Source: JAGVPT01 sp049578505 (lineage in GTDB: Bacteria; Bacteroidota; Ignavibacteria; UBA10030; UBA8401). From it: DNA of 6,261 bases. A program made the translations under genes and the position numbers. The notes beneath the pieces are model-generated. The model did not search any database, was not told the DNA's origin, and saw nothing but the letters and a program-made list of their open reading frames with translations. Positions 1-5,385 of the stretch are shown here, piece by piece. Location: NCBI GenBank assembly GCA_049578505.1, contig JBAUMC010000069.1:1-6261 (forward strand). The letters run 5' to 3'. The first letter of the stretch is position 1. Each line of letters starts with the position of its first letter.

Positions 1-638
1 GCCGTTTCATACCGGTGATGACCGTCTGCGATGAGCACTTGCTTCGGCTCCATCTCCATCGCGATTTTTTCAATTGCGCGATTTTCGTCGATCACCCAGA
101 GTTGGTTCCGAACATTTTCAAACGTGACATCGACCGCTGCCTGCGTTGAATATAATGGAGCGATAGCGACGTCGACCTTTTTTGCCGCGTCGGAATAGAG
201 GCCGAAGATCTGGCTGAAATTTGAGTTGGTCGCTTTAAAAAGTTTGAAACGGTCCTCCTTGGCCTTTGACAACGTTTTTTCATGAGGTAGGACGATCCCT
301 TTTGCAAATTCCTCCAGATGGCAAAGAGCGATAAACCCTTTTCGTTGAATGACGACTCCGGTCGTTGATGAAAACGTTTGCGCAAGCGGATAAATCGCTG
401 GCCTGGCTTCGCGCATAAGCACACCCTTCTCCTGCCATTCCTTGAATGACTCTGCTGCAGCGGAGTACCGGTCAGCCTCGCGGCCCAGAATCAACCGCAC
501 GATATTATACGGGTCTTTATCATACAGCTGATTCTGTTGCTCCGGCGAAATAACGTCGTACGGCGGTGCCACGACGGTGTTGATATTAACGCCGGTTTGA
601 TTATACCTGATTCCTCGAAACGGCTTTATGATAGGCAT
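1..638 (-). CDS. DUF1015 family protein, N-terminal 212 residues (cut by window edge)
   Basis: I read this open frame by hand from the reverse strand; it has no stop before base 1, so the 3' half is missing. The start, MPIIKPFRGIRYN, is the typical opening of DUF1015 proteins. Conserved blocks follow in order: APPYDVI at residues 24-30, YNIVRLILG at 44-52, LPHEKT with KAKEDRFKLF at about 117-134, and IADGHHRYET at 203-212. Full members are about 400-430 residues, so about half is present. The family is widespread and often lies near serC or other housekeeping genes, but I know of no established biochemical function; the conserved His/Asp cluster could be an active or metal site (inference). 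It lies 164 bp downstream of era on the same strand. No clear Shine-Dalgarno sequence precedes the ATG. Family assignment is strong; the role is unknown. Confidence 0.9.
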   Translation of the reverse strand, partial: MPIIKPFRGIRYNQTGVNINTVVAPPYDVISPEQQNQLYDKDPYNIVRLILGREADRYSAAAESFKEWQEKGVLMREARPAIYPLAQTFSSTTGVVIQRKGFIALCHLEEFAKGIVLPHEKTLSKAKEDRFKLFKATNSNFSQIFGLYSDAAKKVDVAIAPLYSTQAAVDVTFENVRNQLWVIDENRAIEKIAMEMEPKQVLIADGHHRYET

Positions 639-754
639 AGTATTTTGCTGGTTGTTGTAGTTTGGCTAAATTTTCGATTTACGAGTGCCAATTTGCATTT
701 TGAAAGATAACGTTCGTTGGTTGCCTCAAGGCCTCTTTCGAAGCGCTGCTCTTT

Positions 755-810
755 CACTTTTCACTTTTAACTTTTCACTTATAACTTACCACTTCTAACT
801 TCTCACTTAC
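755..810. repeat. Heptanucleotide tandem repeat, eight units
   Basis: Eight consecutive 7-bp units follow the pattern [CA]ACTTNN: CACTTTT, CACTTTT, AACTTTT, CACTTAT, AACTTAC, CACTTCT, AACTTCT, CACTTAC. From the second unit on, the first base alternates C/A, giving a 14-bp higher-order period. The array fills much of the gap between era and the DUF1015 gene and overlaps the 3' end of era, providing its TGA stop (803-805, minus strand). It resembles the short heptanucleotide tandem repeats described in intergenic DNA of cyanobacteria and other bacteria. There is no evidence that it is transcribed with a function. Confidence 0.85.
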
Positions 811-1711
811 TTTCGTACCCCAACCTCCTCAACCACGCGTCCTCAGCCCGCCAATTTTCTCTCACCTTCACGTGAAGTTCGAGAAATACCGGGTGCCCGA
901 GAAATCGTTCGATATCCTTTCGTGCTTTCTCGCCGACCGATTTCAAAGCCGCTCCACCTTTGCCGATAAGGATTCCCTTTTGCGATTGCCGTTCTACAAA
1001 AATCTCGGCGCTGATGAAATGCTTTTTCTTTTCCCTTTCATTGAAAGCGACAACATCGACAGTGGTCGAGTATGGGATTTCCTGTAAATACTGATCGAAA
1101 ATTTTTTCTCTGATAATTTCACCGACGAAAAATTTTTCAGGTGCCGCACTCACCATATCTGCCGGGTAAAACGGAGGGTGGTCCGGTAAGTAACGGAGAA
1201 TCGTCGTTAGCAGTTCGTCAATCCCTTCATTCTTGAGCGCTGAAAGGGGAAGAATTTCTTCAAACGGAAACGCTTTGCTGAATTTGTCGATCATCGGAAG
1301 AAGTTCAGGTCTCTCTATTCGGTCAATTTTGTTGATCGCAAGAAACGTTTTTTTCTTTGCCTCCCTTATTTTCCCGAGAGCCGATTCATCTTTTTTATAC
1401 GTTTCATTCTTGACTTTTTCCGCGTCAACAAGCAGCAGAACAACATCGGCGTCATCCAACGCTGACGAGGCGTAATGCATCATTACTTCCTGTAATAAAT
1501 ATCTTGGCGTGATGATCCCGGGCGTATCGATGAAGACAATCTGGTAATTTTTTCCGGTCAAAATGCCGAGGATTTTATGTCTGGTTGTTTGAGGCTTGTC
1601 GGTGACGATGGAAATCTTCTGCTTGAGCAGCGTGTTCATCAGCGTCGACTTGCCCACATTTGGCTCACCGACTAACGCAACGTATCCGGCTTTGTGATTT
1701 AGTGTTTCCAT
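803..1711 (-). CDS. era: GTPase Era, 30S ribosome-assembly factor
   Basis: Era is a GTP-binding RNA-binding protein that binds the 3' end of 16S rRNA and helps 30S subunit maturation. All signatures are present in the 302-residue reading: G1 P-loop GEPNVGKST (15-23), switch I around KPQTTRHKI (39-47), G3 DTPG (62-65), G4 NKID (127-130), G5 SAL (157-159), then a C-terminal KH domain with IGKGG (249-253) and the closing VRENWR segment (283-288). Length matches the family (about 300). I chose the ATG at 1711 (METLNHKAGYV) because family members begin shortly before the P-loop strand. An in-frame ATG at 1732 adds seven residues, and the open frame continues to 1822 only by reading through a repeat element. 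Upstream GGCGAAGAA is at best a weak ribosome site. The P-loop has Glu where Arg is more usual (GRPNVGKS). The last two residues and the stop codon fall in the heptad repeat. Confidence 0.96.
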   Translation of the reverse strand: METLNHKAGYVALVGEPNVGKSTLMNTLLKQKISIVTDKPQTTRHKILGILTGKNYQIVFIDTPGIITPRYLLQEVMMHYASSALDDADVVLLLVDAEKVKNETYKKDESALGKIREAKKKTFLAINKIDRIERPELLPMIDKFSKAFPFEEILPLSALKNEGIDELLTTILRYLPDHPPFYPADMVSAAPEKFFVGEIIREKIFDQYLQEIPYSTTVDVVAFNEREKKKHFISAEIFVERQSQKGILIGKGGAALKSVGEKARKDIERFLGHPVFLELHVKVRENWRAEDAWLRRLGYESK

Positions 1712-1721
1712 TTCTTCGCCT

Positions 1722-1750
1722 AATGTACTCATAAACGAAAAGAGTTTCAA
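1722..1750 (-). promoter_or_regulatory. Candidate era promoter
   Basis: On the minus strand TTGAAA (1745-1750) is separated by exactly 17 bp from TACATT (1722-1727). These match sigma70 consensus at 5/6 and 4/6. The -10 box lies only 10 bp before the ATG at 1711 and overlaps the alternative ATG at 1732. If it is real, the transcript would have almost no leader and the 1732 start would be excluded. The call rests on consensus matching alone. Confidence 0.3.
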
Positions 1751-1769
1751 TGAATCTCTGGCAGATCCC

Positions 1770-1833
1770 CTTCGCGTCCTTGGCGACCTTTGCGGTCCTT
1801 CTTTTAACCGCCATGGACACAAAGGCCGCTAAG
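1770..1833. repeat. Imperfect inverted repeat of GC-rich 9-mer-like units between divergent genes
   Basis: The left arm (1770-1796) contains TTCGCGTCC, TTGGCGACC and TTTGCGGTC in succession, a degenerate 9-bp periodicity. The right arm (1806-1833) is an approximate reverse complement of it, with about 20 of 27 positions pairing around a short CCTTCTTTT spacer. It could form a long imperfect hairpin. The wording (GCAAAGGACGC-like units on one strand) resembles dispersed intergenic repeats I recall from environmental bacterial genomes. It lies inside the era/MFS divergent gap, upstream of both candidate promoters. Its function is unknown. Confidence 0.6.
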
Positions 1834-1881
1834 TTTTAGAGCCGCTGCTACGTTATTTTCATCCCGATTGATTTTCTCTTC

Positions 1882-1910
1882 TTGCAACCATTTCCAAATT
1901 GAATTACATT
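1882..1910 (+). promoter_or_regulatory. Candidate promoter for the MFS gene
   Basis: TTGCAA (1882-1887), a 17-bp spacer, and TACATT (1905-1910) each match the sigma70 consensus at 4/6. The -10 box ends 23 bp before the ATG at 1934. The -10 hexamer and spacer length are the same as in the candidate divergent era promoter. Based on consensus only. Confidence 0.33.
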
Positions 1911-1933
1911 CTTCACACTGTCCACGGACGACG

Positions 1934-3118
1934 ATGAGCAAAAAACTATTCGAGTTTCTGGGTTTAAAACGAAACACCTCCACACTTCTTGCCATGGTGA
2001 TCCTTATCGGCATGGGCGAAAGAATGGCCGAGCGTTTCCTGCCGATCTATCTTCTTGCACTCGGCGGTGGAATCCTTTCAATCGGATATCTGAACGGCGC
2101 CAACAACCTGTTGAATGCGCTTTATGCGTATATTGGCGGGTATGCGAGCGATCTGCTCGGATACAAACGAGCACTTCTCGTATTCAATGTGCTCGCAATT
2201 GTCGGATACGTGATTGTCATTGTTTTTCCGTTCTGGCAGGCCGTCATTATCGGTTCGCTCTTTTTCTTGTCCTGGACTGCAATTTCGCTCCCTGCAACAA
2301 TGGAGTTGGTCGCAAAAAACCTCCCATCGTCCAAACGAACGATGGGAGTCTCGATGCATTCGTTCGTTCGCCGCATTCCAATGGCGCTCGGCCCCGTAGT
2401 TGGCGGAATATTCATTGTCTGGTTTGGCGAAAAAGACGGCGTACGGCTCGCGTTCGCGGGTGCAACTCTCCTCGGATTTTTTTCCCTCGTGGTTCAGCAG
2501 CTCTTCATTGAAGCGACCGGGGAGAAGAAACGAGCTGAAGGGAATCCGTTGAAGATGTGGACACAAATGCCGGCGAGGCTGAAAAACCTCCTCATGTCGG
2601 ATATTCTCATCCGGTTTTGCGAACAAATCCCGTATGCGTTTGTTGTGGTCTGGAGCATGAAAATGGTCGGAATTTCAGCCGTGCAATTCGGCATCCTCAC
2701 TGCCATTGAAATGACGACTGCGGCTCTCATTTACATCCCGACAGCATATTTTTCGGACCGGAGTACGCGAAAACCGTTCATCGTAATCACGTTCTGGATC
2801 TTCTCGGCATTTCCTCTGCTGCTTCTTTTCTCGCATACATATCTTCTCCTTATCATAGCGTTCATCGTCCGGGGATTGAAAGAGTTCGGAGAACCGACTC
2901 GCAAAGCCTTGATCCTTGAGCTTGCACCCGGCGAAAATAAAGCGGGAATGTTCGGCGTCTACTACCTTGTGCGGGATGTGATCGTATCCGTTGCGGCTTT
3001 TTCCGGCGCGTTGTTGTGGGAAGTATCACCGTCGCTCAATCTTCTCTCGGCATTTGGGTTTGGGGTGGTTGGGTGCATATTGTTTATGGTCTACGGCAAA
3101 GGGGACATCGGAAAATAA
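1934..3118 (+). CDS. Major facilitator superfamily (MFS) transporter, 12 TM
   Basis: This 394-residue integral membrane protein has about twelve hydrophobic segments: roughly 16-44, 46-70, 79-98, 101-121, 143-163, 172-192, 229-245, 253-273, 282-301, 303-315, 337-361 and 366-387, with a longer charged central loop at about 193-222. MFS motif A appears between TM2 and TM3 as GGYASDLLGYKRA (68-80), and its second-half echo is YFSDRSTRK (272-280). TM1 is unusually charged (GMGERMAERF, 26-35). The loop after TM10 carries RGLKEFGEPTRKALI (313-327), a phrase seen in uncharacterised MFS_1 members. I chose the ATG at 1934 because it puts a short basic N-terminus before TM1; the frame is open from an ATG at 1868, but that adds a polar, Cys/His-rich 22-residue stretch with no family support. 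GGACG upstream is a weak ribosome site. The gene is divergent from era, with no neighbour indicating a substrate. Drug or metabolite export is possible but not shown. Confidence 0.88.
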   Translation: MSKKLFEFLGLKRNTSTLLAMVILIGMGERMAERFLPIYLLALGGGILSIGYLNGANNLLNALYAYIGGYASDLLGYKRALLVFNVLAIVGYVIVIVFPFWQAVIIGSLFFLSWTAISLPATMELVAKNLPSSKRTMGVSMHSFVRRIPMALGPVVGGIFIVWFGEKDGVRLAFAGATLLGFFSLVVQQLFIEATGEKKRAEGNPLKMWTQMPARLKNLLMSDILIRFCEQIPYAFVVVWSMKMVGISAVQFGILTAIEMTTAALIYIPTAYFSDRSTRKPFIVITFWIFSAFPLLLLFSHTYLLLIIAFIVRGLKEFGEPTRKALILELAPGENKAGMFGVYYLVRDVIVSVAAFSGALLWEVSPSLNLLSAFGFGVVGCILFMVYGKGDIGK

Positions 3119-3188
3119 CGCCAAAGCATGCTTGCGCGAACCATGTCTCGGTACCAGAAATGTCAGTAGCGTCTCAGTTTCATTTTTA

Positions 3189-3270
3189 ATGTCATTCCGG
3201 CGAAAGCCGGTCGAGGACTCGTCAACGACCCTTCGGGTCGATAGACCCGTAGGGACTCGTCGAGAATCCA
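3189..3270. repeat. Nested palindromic intergenic repeat unit inside the element
   Basis: The unit opens with ATGTCATTCC and a perfect hairpin, CCGGC (3197-3201), GAAA loop, GCCGG (3206-3210), and ends GAGAATCCA. This is the frame of the common dispersed GTCATTCC...GGAATCCA palindrome, here with about 50 extra bases in its middle. The middle contains a direct repeat GGACTCGTC (3215-3223 and 3253-3261) and a 6-bp hairpin CGACCC (3226-3231), TTC, GGGTCG (3235-3240). A competing pairing is GGGTC (3235-3239) with GACCC (3244-3248). Similarity to the dispersed palindrome is from memory; the hairpins are read directly. Confidence 0.65.
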
Positions 3271-3285
3271 CGCAATTTAATCTGG

Positions 3286-3324
3286 ATGTCCCCCTGAGAG
3301 GGACATGACATTCCCTTTATTTTT
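3286..3324 (+). terminator. Possible terminator hairpin downstream of the MFS gene
   Basis: ATGTCCC (3286-3292) and GGGACAT (3300-3306) form a perfect 7-bp stem with a 7-nt loop. A T-rich run (3316-3324) follows but starts about 10 nt after the stem, so this is not a textbook intrinsic terminator. It lies inside the MITE-like element, 167 bp after the MFS stop. It may contribute to ending MFS transcripts before the propeller genes. Confidence 0.25.
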
Positions 3325-3369
3325 AGGGTCATCAAATTGAGACACTAACGAAATGTCTTGCAATTGCTA

Positions 3370-3398
3370 TTGAATTGACGTAGTTTTCTCGGCATAAA
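3370..3398 (+). promoter_or_regulatory. Candidate promoter for the propeller gene pair
   Basis: TTGAAT (3370-3375), a 17-bp spacer and CATAAA (3393-3398) each match the sigma70 hexamers at 4/6. The pair lies just outside the right end of the MITE-like element, about 70 bp before the next start codon, leaving a leader that contains the hairpin at 3407-3436. Weak, consensus-only evidence. Confidence 0.22.
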
Positions 3399-3406
3399 CC
3401 TTCCAC

Positions 3407-3436
3407 AGCATGAGCAAGTAAGGGACATCTCATGCT
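3407..3436 (+). promoter_or_regulatory. Inverted repeat in the leader of the Asp-box gene
   Basis: AGCATGAG (3407-3414) and CTCATGCT (3429-3436) are perfect 8-bp inverted arms around a 14-nt loop. The structure ends 32 bp before the ATG at 3469. It could be a protein-binding operator or an mRNA hairpin. An 8-bp inverted repeat with this spacing is expected by chance a few times in a window this size, so function is unproven. Confidence 0.25.
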
Positions 3437-3455
3437 TCTGTCCAGCTCGCAATCG

Positions 3456-3461
3456 AAGGGG
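3456..3461 (+). promoter_or_regulatory. Ribosome binding site of the Asp-box gene
   Basis: AAGGGG lies 7 nt before the ATG at 3469. It is the clearest Shine-Dalgarno-like site in the window and fixes this start, which also places the signal peptide at the extreme N-terminus. Confidence 0.6.
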
Positions 3462-3468
3462 TAAACAA

Positions 3469-5325
3469 ATGCCTCCTACTTTTCCAGCGCCGACCTTCAG
3501 AAGTACAAGAATATTTATCATCCTCGTCCTTTTGGTTCCACTCTTTTTTGCGTCGTCTTATTCTCAAGGCACAAAGTGGGAAACCAAAAATAAAGGACTT
3601 GATGGAAGAGCCGTATTCTCTCTCGCCTACGGCACGCAAGGGGAAGTTTATGCCGGTTCGTGGGCGGATGAAATTTTCAAATCAACAGACGACGGCTTGA
3701 GCTGGATGCAAGTTACCTTCGGAAAGAATTCTCCGAAGAACAACCCATCAGGTACCGGCAAAATTTTAACGATCCTGGTCGACAAAGCTGGAGTTGTTTT
3801 TGCCGGAGGAGAAAGTGGAGTCGTGTTCCGATCGGATGATCACGGTTCAACTTGGGCTATCCTCAAAACCCCTATTAATAATCCCAAGATTACGGCTATT
3901 GTCAAAGATTCAATCGGCAACTTGTTTGTTGGGACGGCAAATACCGGCGTCATTCGATCGACGGACAATGGGCAAACCTGGGAAATAATGCAATCGGGGT
4001 TTACCGCCACAGTTCTTGTTGCAGGTCGACACAACGAACTTTTTGCCGCTTCGCAATCACACGGTGTTCTTCATTCTACAGACACGGGCAAGACATGGGC
4101 CGAAATCGCTGCTGGTCTTCCCGGTATCGCAATCGAAGCCCTTTATGTCGACAGCTCGGGCGATCTTATCGCCGGATCTCAACAAGGGATATTTAAACTC
4201 CGCAGCGGTGAAAAAAAATGGGCAACCAAGCTAGCCTACCGATACGCCAAAGAATTTACAAAAGCAGGTTCGGATATTATTGCAATCTCAAACACGTCTG
4301 GAAATTTTTTCCAGTCCTCGGATGAAGGCGAGACGTGGTCCCAATTTATCGCCAAAGATATCGCCTCAGCATGGATGAACACCATTGTTACCACGACCAA
4401 CGGACACTTGCTTGTTGGAACAGAAGTCTATGGGATTTTTAGGTCCACCGATCTTGCGAGGCATTGGAGGGAGACAAATTCCGGATTGGCGAATCCTTAT
4501 GTCGTCATGGTCTGCCGATTAGATAAGCGGACTATTATTGCCGGATTGCGAATGGAGGGGATTTACGCCTCGACCGACGATGGGGAAAGCTGGTCCCACC
4601 GAAGTTTTTCTTGGCAAAATATCACAGGCATCGCTTCAGGTCGCTCCGGTTATACTTTTGCCATCGTCGATCAGCCTCACGCGCGCTTTCAACGCTCCGA
4701 TGATAACGGAGAGACGTGGTCATTCTTCACCCAAGGTTTGCCTGACTGCGAACTCTCTACGCTCCTTATCAATAAAAAGGGGAATATCTTCCTCGGTACT
4801 ACCGGGTTCGGCGTTTTCTTCTCTGAAGACAATGCCGAACACTGGGCCGACAGAAACAGGGGGCTCGCCAATATGGATATTCAAAAAATGATCGTCACAA
4901 AGAATAACGCGATCATCGCCATAACGTCGGGGGGCATCTTTCGCTCGGTAAATGATGGAAAACAATGGAGGCCGTCGTCTCTTCAAGGGATACAGGTCCT
5001 TTCAGTTTATGAGAGCATGCGGGGAGCTCTTTTTGCCGGGACAAACGGAGACGGTATCTATACGTCAGAGGATGACGGCGCTAAGTGGACAAAGACAAGT
5101 TTTCCGTCGGTGACTGTGACTAGACTTGGTGAAGCTTCGGGCGTGCTGTATGCAACGACGTACGGCGAAGGCACATACCACAGCAGCAATGCGGGCAACA
5201 CGTGGCAAAAAATAGAGTCCGAATGGCCTACAGATCAAATTACTGCATTCACTACAGATTTAAAAGGGAATCTACTTCTGGGCACGTACGGCTTGGGGAT
5301 AGTCAAAGTCCATCCTTCCAAATAA
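3469..5325 (+). CDS. Secreted 14-repeat Asp-box (BNR) beta-propeller protein
   Basis: This 618-residue protein begins with a signal peptide: basic residues R11 and R14, hydrophobic core IFIILVLLVPLFFA (15-28), and probable cleavage near SYSQ (30-33). The rest is a tandem repeat of about 41 residues. Fourteen tryptophans mark the register: 37, 79, 129, 171, 210, 251, 290, 333, 375, 417, 459, 500, 540 and 579. Twelve are preceded by an Asp-box S-x-D-x-G-x-x-W or close variant (e.g. STDDGLSW 72-79, SDDNGETW 410-417). The copy at 246-251 (SGEKKW) has lost it, and W37 lies too close to the signal peptide to have one. The chain starts at the W strand and ends with GTYGLGIVKV (605-614), so the first and last units complement each other, as in propeller closure. 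Fourteen units suggest two seven-bladed propellers. Homologues are often labelled photosystem II assembly (Ycf48-like), sialidase or sortilin-like, but no sialidase catalytic set is visible and no enzyme activity is implied. No C-terminal sorting domain is seen. A second exported propeller gene follows 60 bp downstream. Family is clear, function unknown. Confidence 0.93.
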   Translation: MPPTFPAPTFRSTRIFIILVLLVPLFFASSYSQGTKWETKNKGLDGRAVFSLAYGTQGEVYAGSWADEIFKSTDDGLSWMQVTFGKNSPKNNPSGTGKILTILVDKAGVVFAGGESGVVFRSDDHGSTWAILKTPINNPKITAIVKDSIGNLFVGTANTGVIRSTDNGQTWEIMQSGFTATVLVAGRHNELFAASQSHGVLHSTDTGKTWAEIAAGLPGIAIEALYVDSSGDLIAGSQQGIFKLRSGEKKWATKLAYRYAKEFTKAGSDIIAISNTSGNFFQSSDEGETWSQFIAKDIASAWMNTIVTTTNGHLLVGTEVYGIFRSTDLARHWRETNSGLANPYVVMVCRLDKRTIIAGLRMEGIYASTDDGESWSHRSFSWQNITGIASGRSGYTFAIVDQPHARFQRSDDNGETWSFFTQGLPDCELSTLLINKKGNIFLGTTGFGVFFSEDNAEHWADRNRGLANMDIQKMIVTKNNAIIAITSGGIFRSVNDGKQWRPSSLQGIQVLSVYESMRGALFAGTNGDGIYTSEDDGAKWTKTSFPSVTVTRLGEASGVLYATTYGEGTYHSSNAGNTWQKIESEWPTDQITAFTTDLKGNLLLGTYGLGIVKVHPSK

Positions 5326-5385
5326 ATTAACCGTGCGCTTATTTGTTGAACGACCTTGGCCTCGATCATATCCGGATAGACCTCG

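Larger units (their letters stand above)
3157..3357. mobile_element. MITE-like element (3165-3349) with 8-bp target-site duplications
   Basis: An exact 8-bp direct repeat, GAAATGTC, occurs at 3157-3164 and 3350-3357. Just inside it lie terminal inverted repeats: TAGCGTCTCAGTTTCAT at 3167-3183, and at 3331-3347 a sequence whose reverse complement is TAGTGTCTCAATTTGAT. They match at 14 of 17 positions. The enclosed 185 bp has no plausible coding frame and consists mostly of short palindromes. TIRs plus an 8-bp duplication and no transposase is the definition of a miniature inverted-repeat element mobilised in trans. I cannot assign it to an IS family from memory. It sits between two convergently neutral, same-strand genes, 46 bp after the MFS stop, and interrupts no gene. 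An alternative is chance flanking repeats around an ordinary intergenic palindrome cluster. Confidence 0.6.

Noticed and set aside
92..424. 110-residue minus-strand open frame in the DUF1015 region
   Set aside because: It is out of frame with the DUF1015 reading, which has conserved family motifs throughout.
663..691. Possible DUF1015 promoter on the minus strand: TTGGCA, 17 bp, TAGCCA
   Set aside because: The -35 is good, but the -10 matches consensus at only two positions.
1712..1822. N-terminal extension of era to an ATG at 1822
   Set aside because: The added residues are a translation of the inverted repeat and have no counterpart in Era proteins, which start shortly before the P-loop.
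1868..1933. N-terminal extension of the MFS protein from an ATG at 1868
   Set aside because: The extra 22 residues are polar, contain the candidate promoter hexamers, and add nothing MFS-like; the ATG at 1934 is a better start.
2078..2626. 182-residue minus-strand open frame opposite the MFS gene
   Set aside because: It lies wholly antisense to a convincing membrane protein, has no recognisable motif and a shadow-like composition rich in R, E, N and H.
3026..3308. Small open frames on both strands across the MFS end and the MITE-like element
   Set aside because: They cross from a real gene into palindromic repeat DNA and have repeat-derived composition; no support for coding.
3469..5325. 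Assignment of the Asp-box protein as a sialidase, GH74 enzyme or photosystem II assembly factor
   Set aside because: The repeats are shared by many unrelated propellers, and no catalytic residue set or photosynthetic context is visible.
5369..5378. Perfect 10-bp palindrome TATCCGGATA before the WD40 gene
   Set aside because: Several 10-bp palindromes are expected by chance in 6 kb; another, AAGCATGCTT, occurs at 3124-3133. Nothing else supports an operator.
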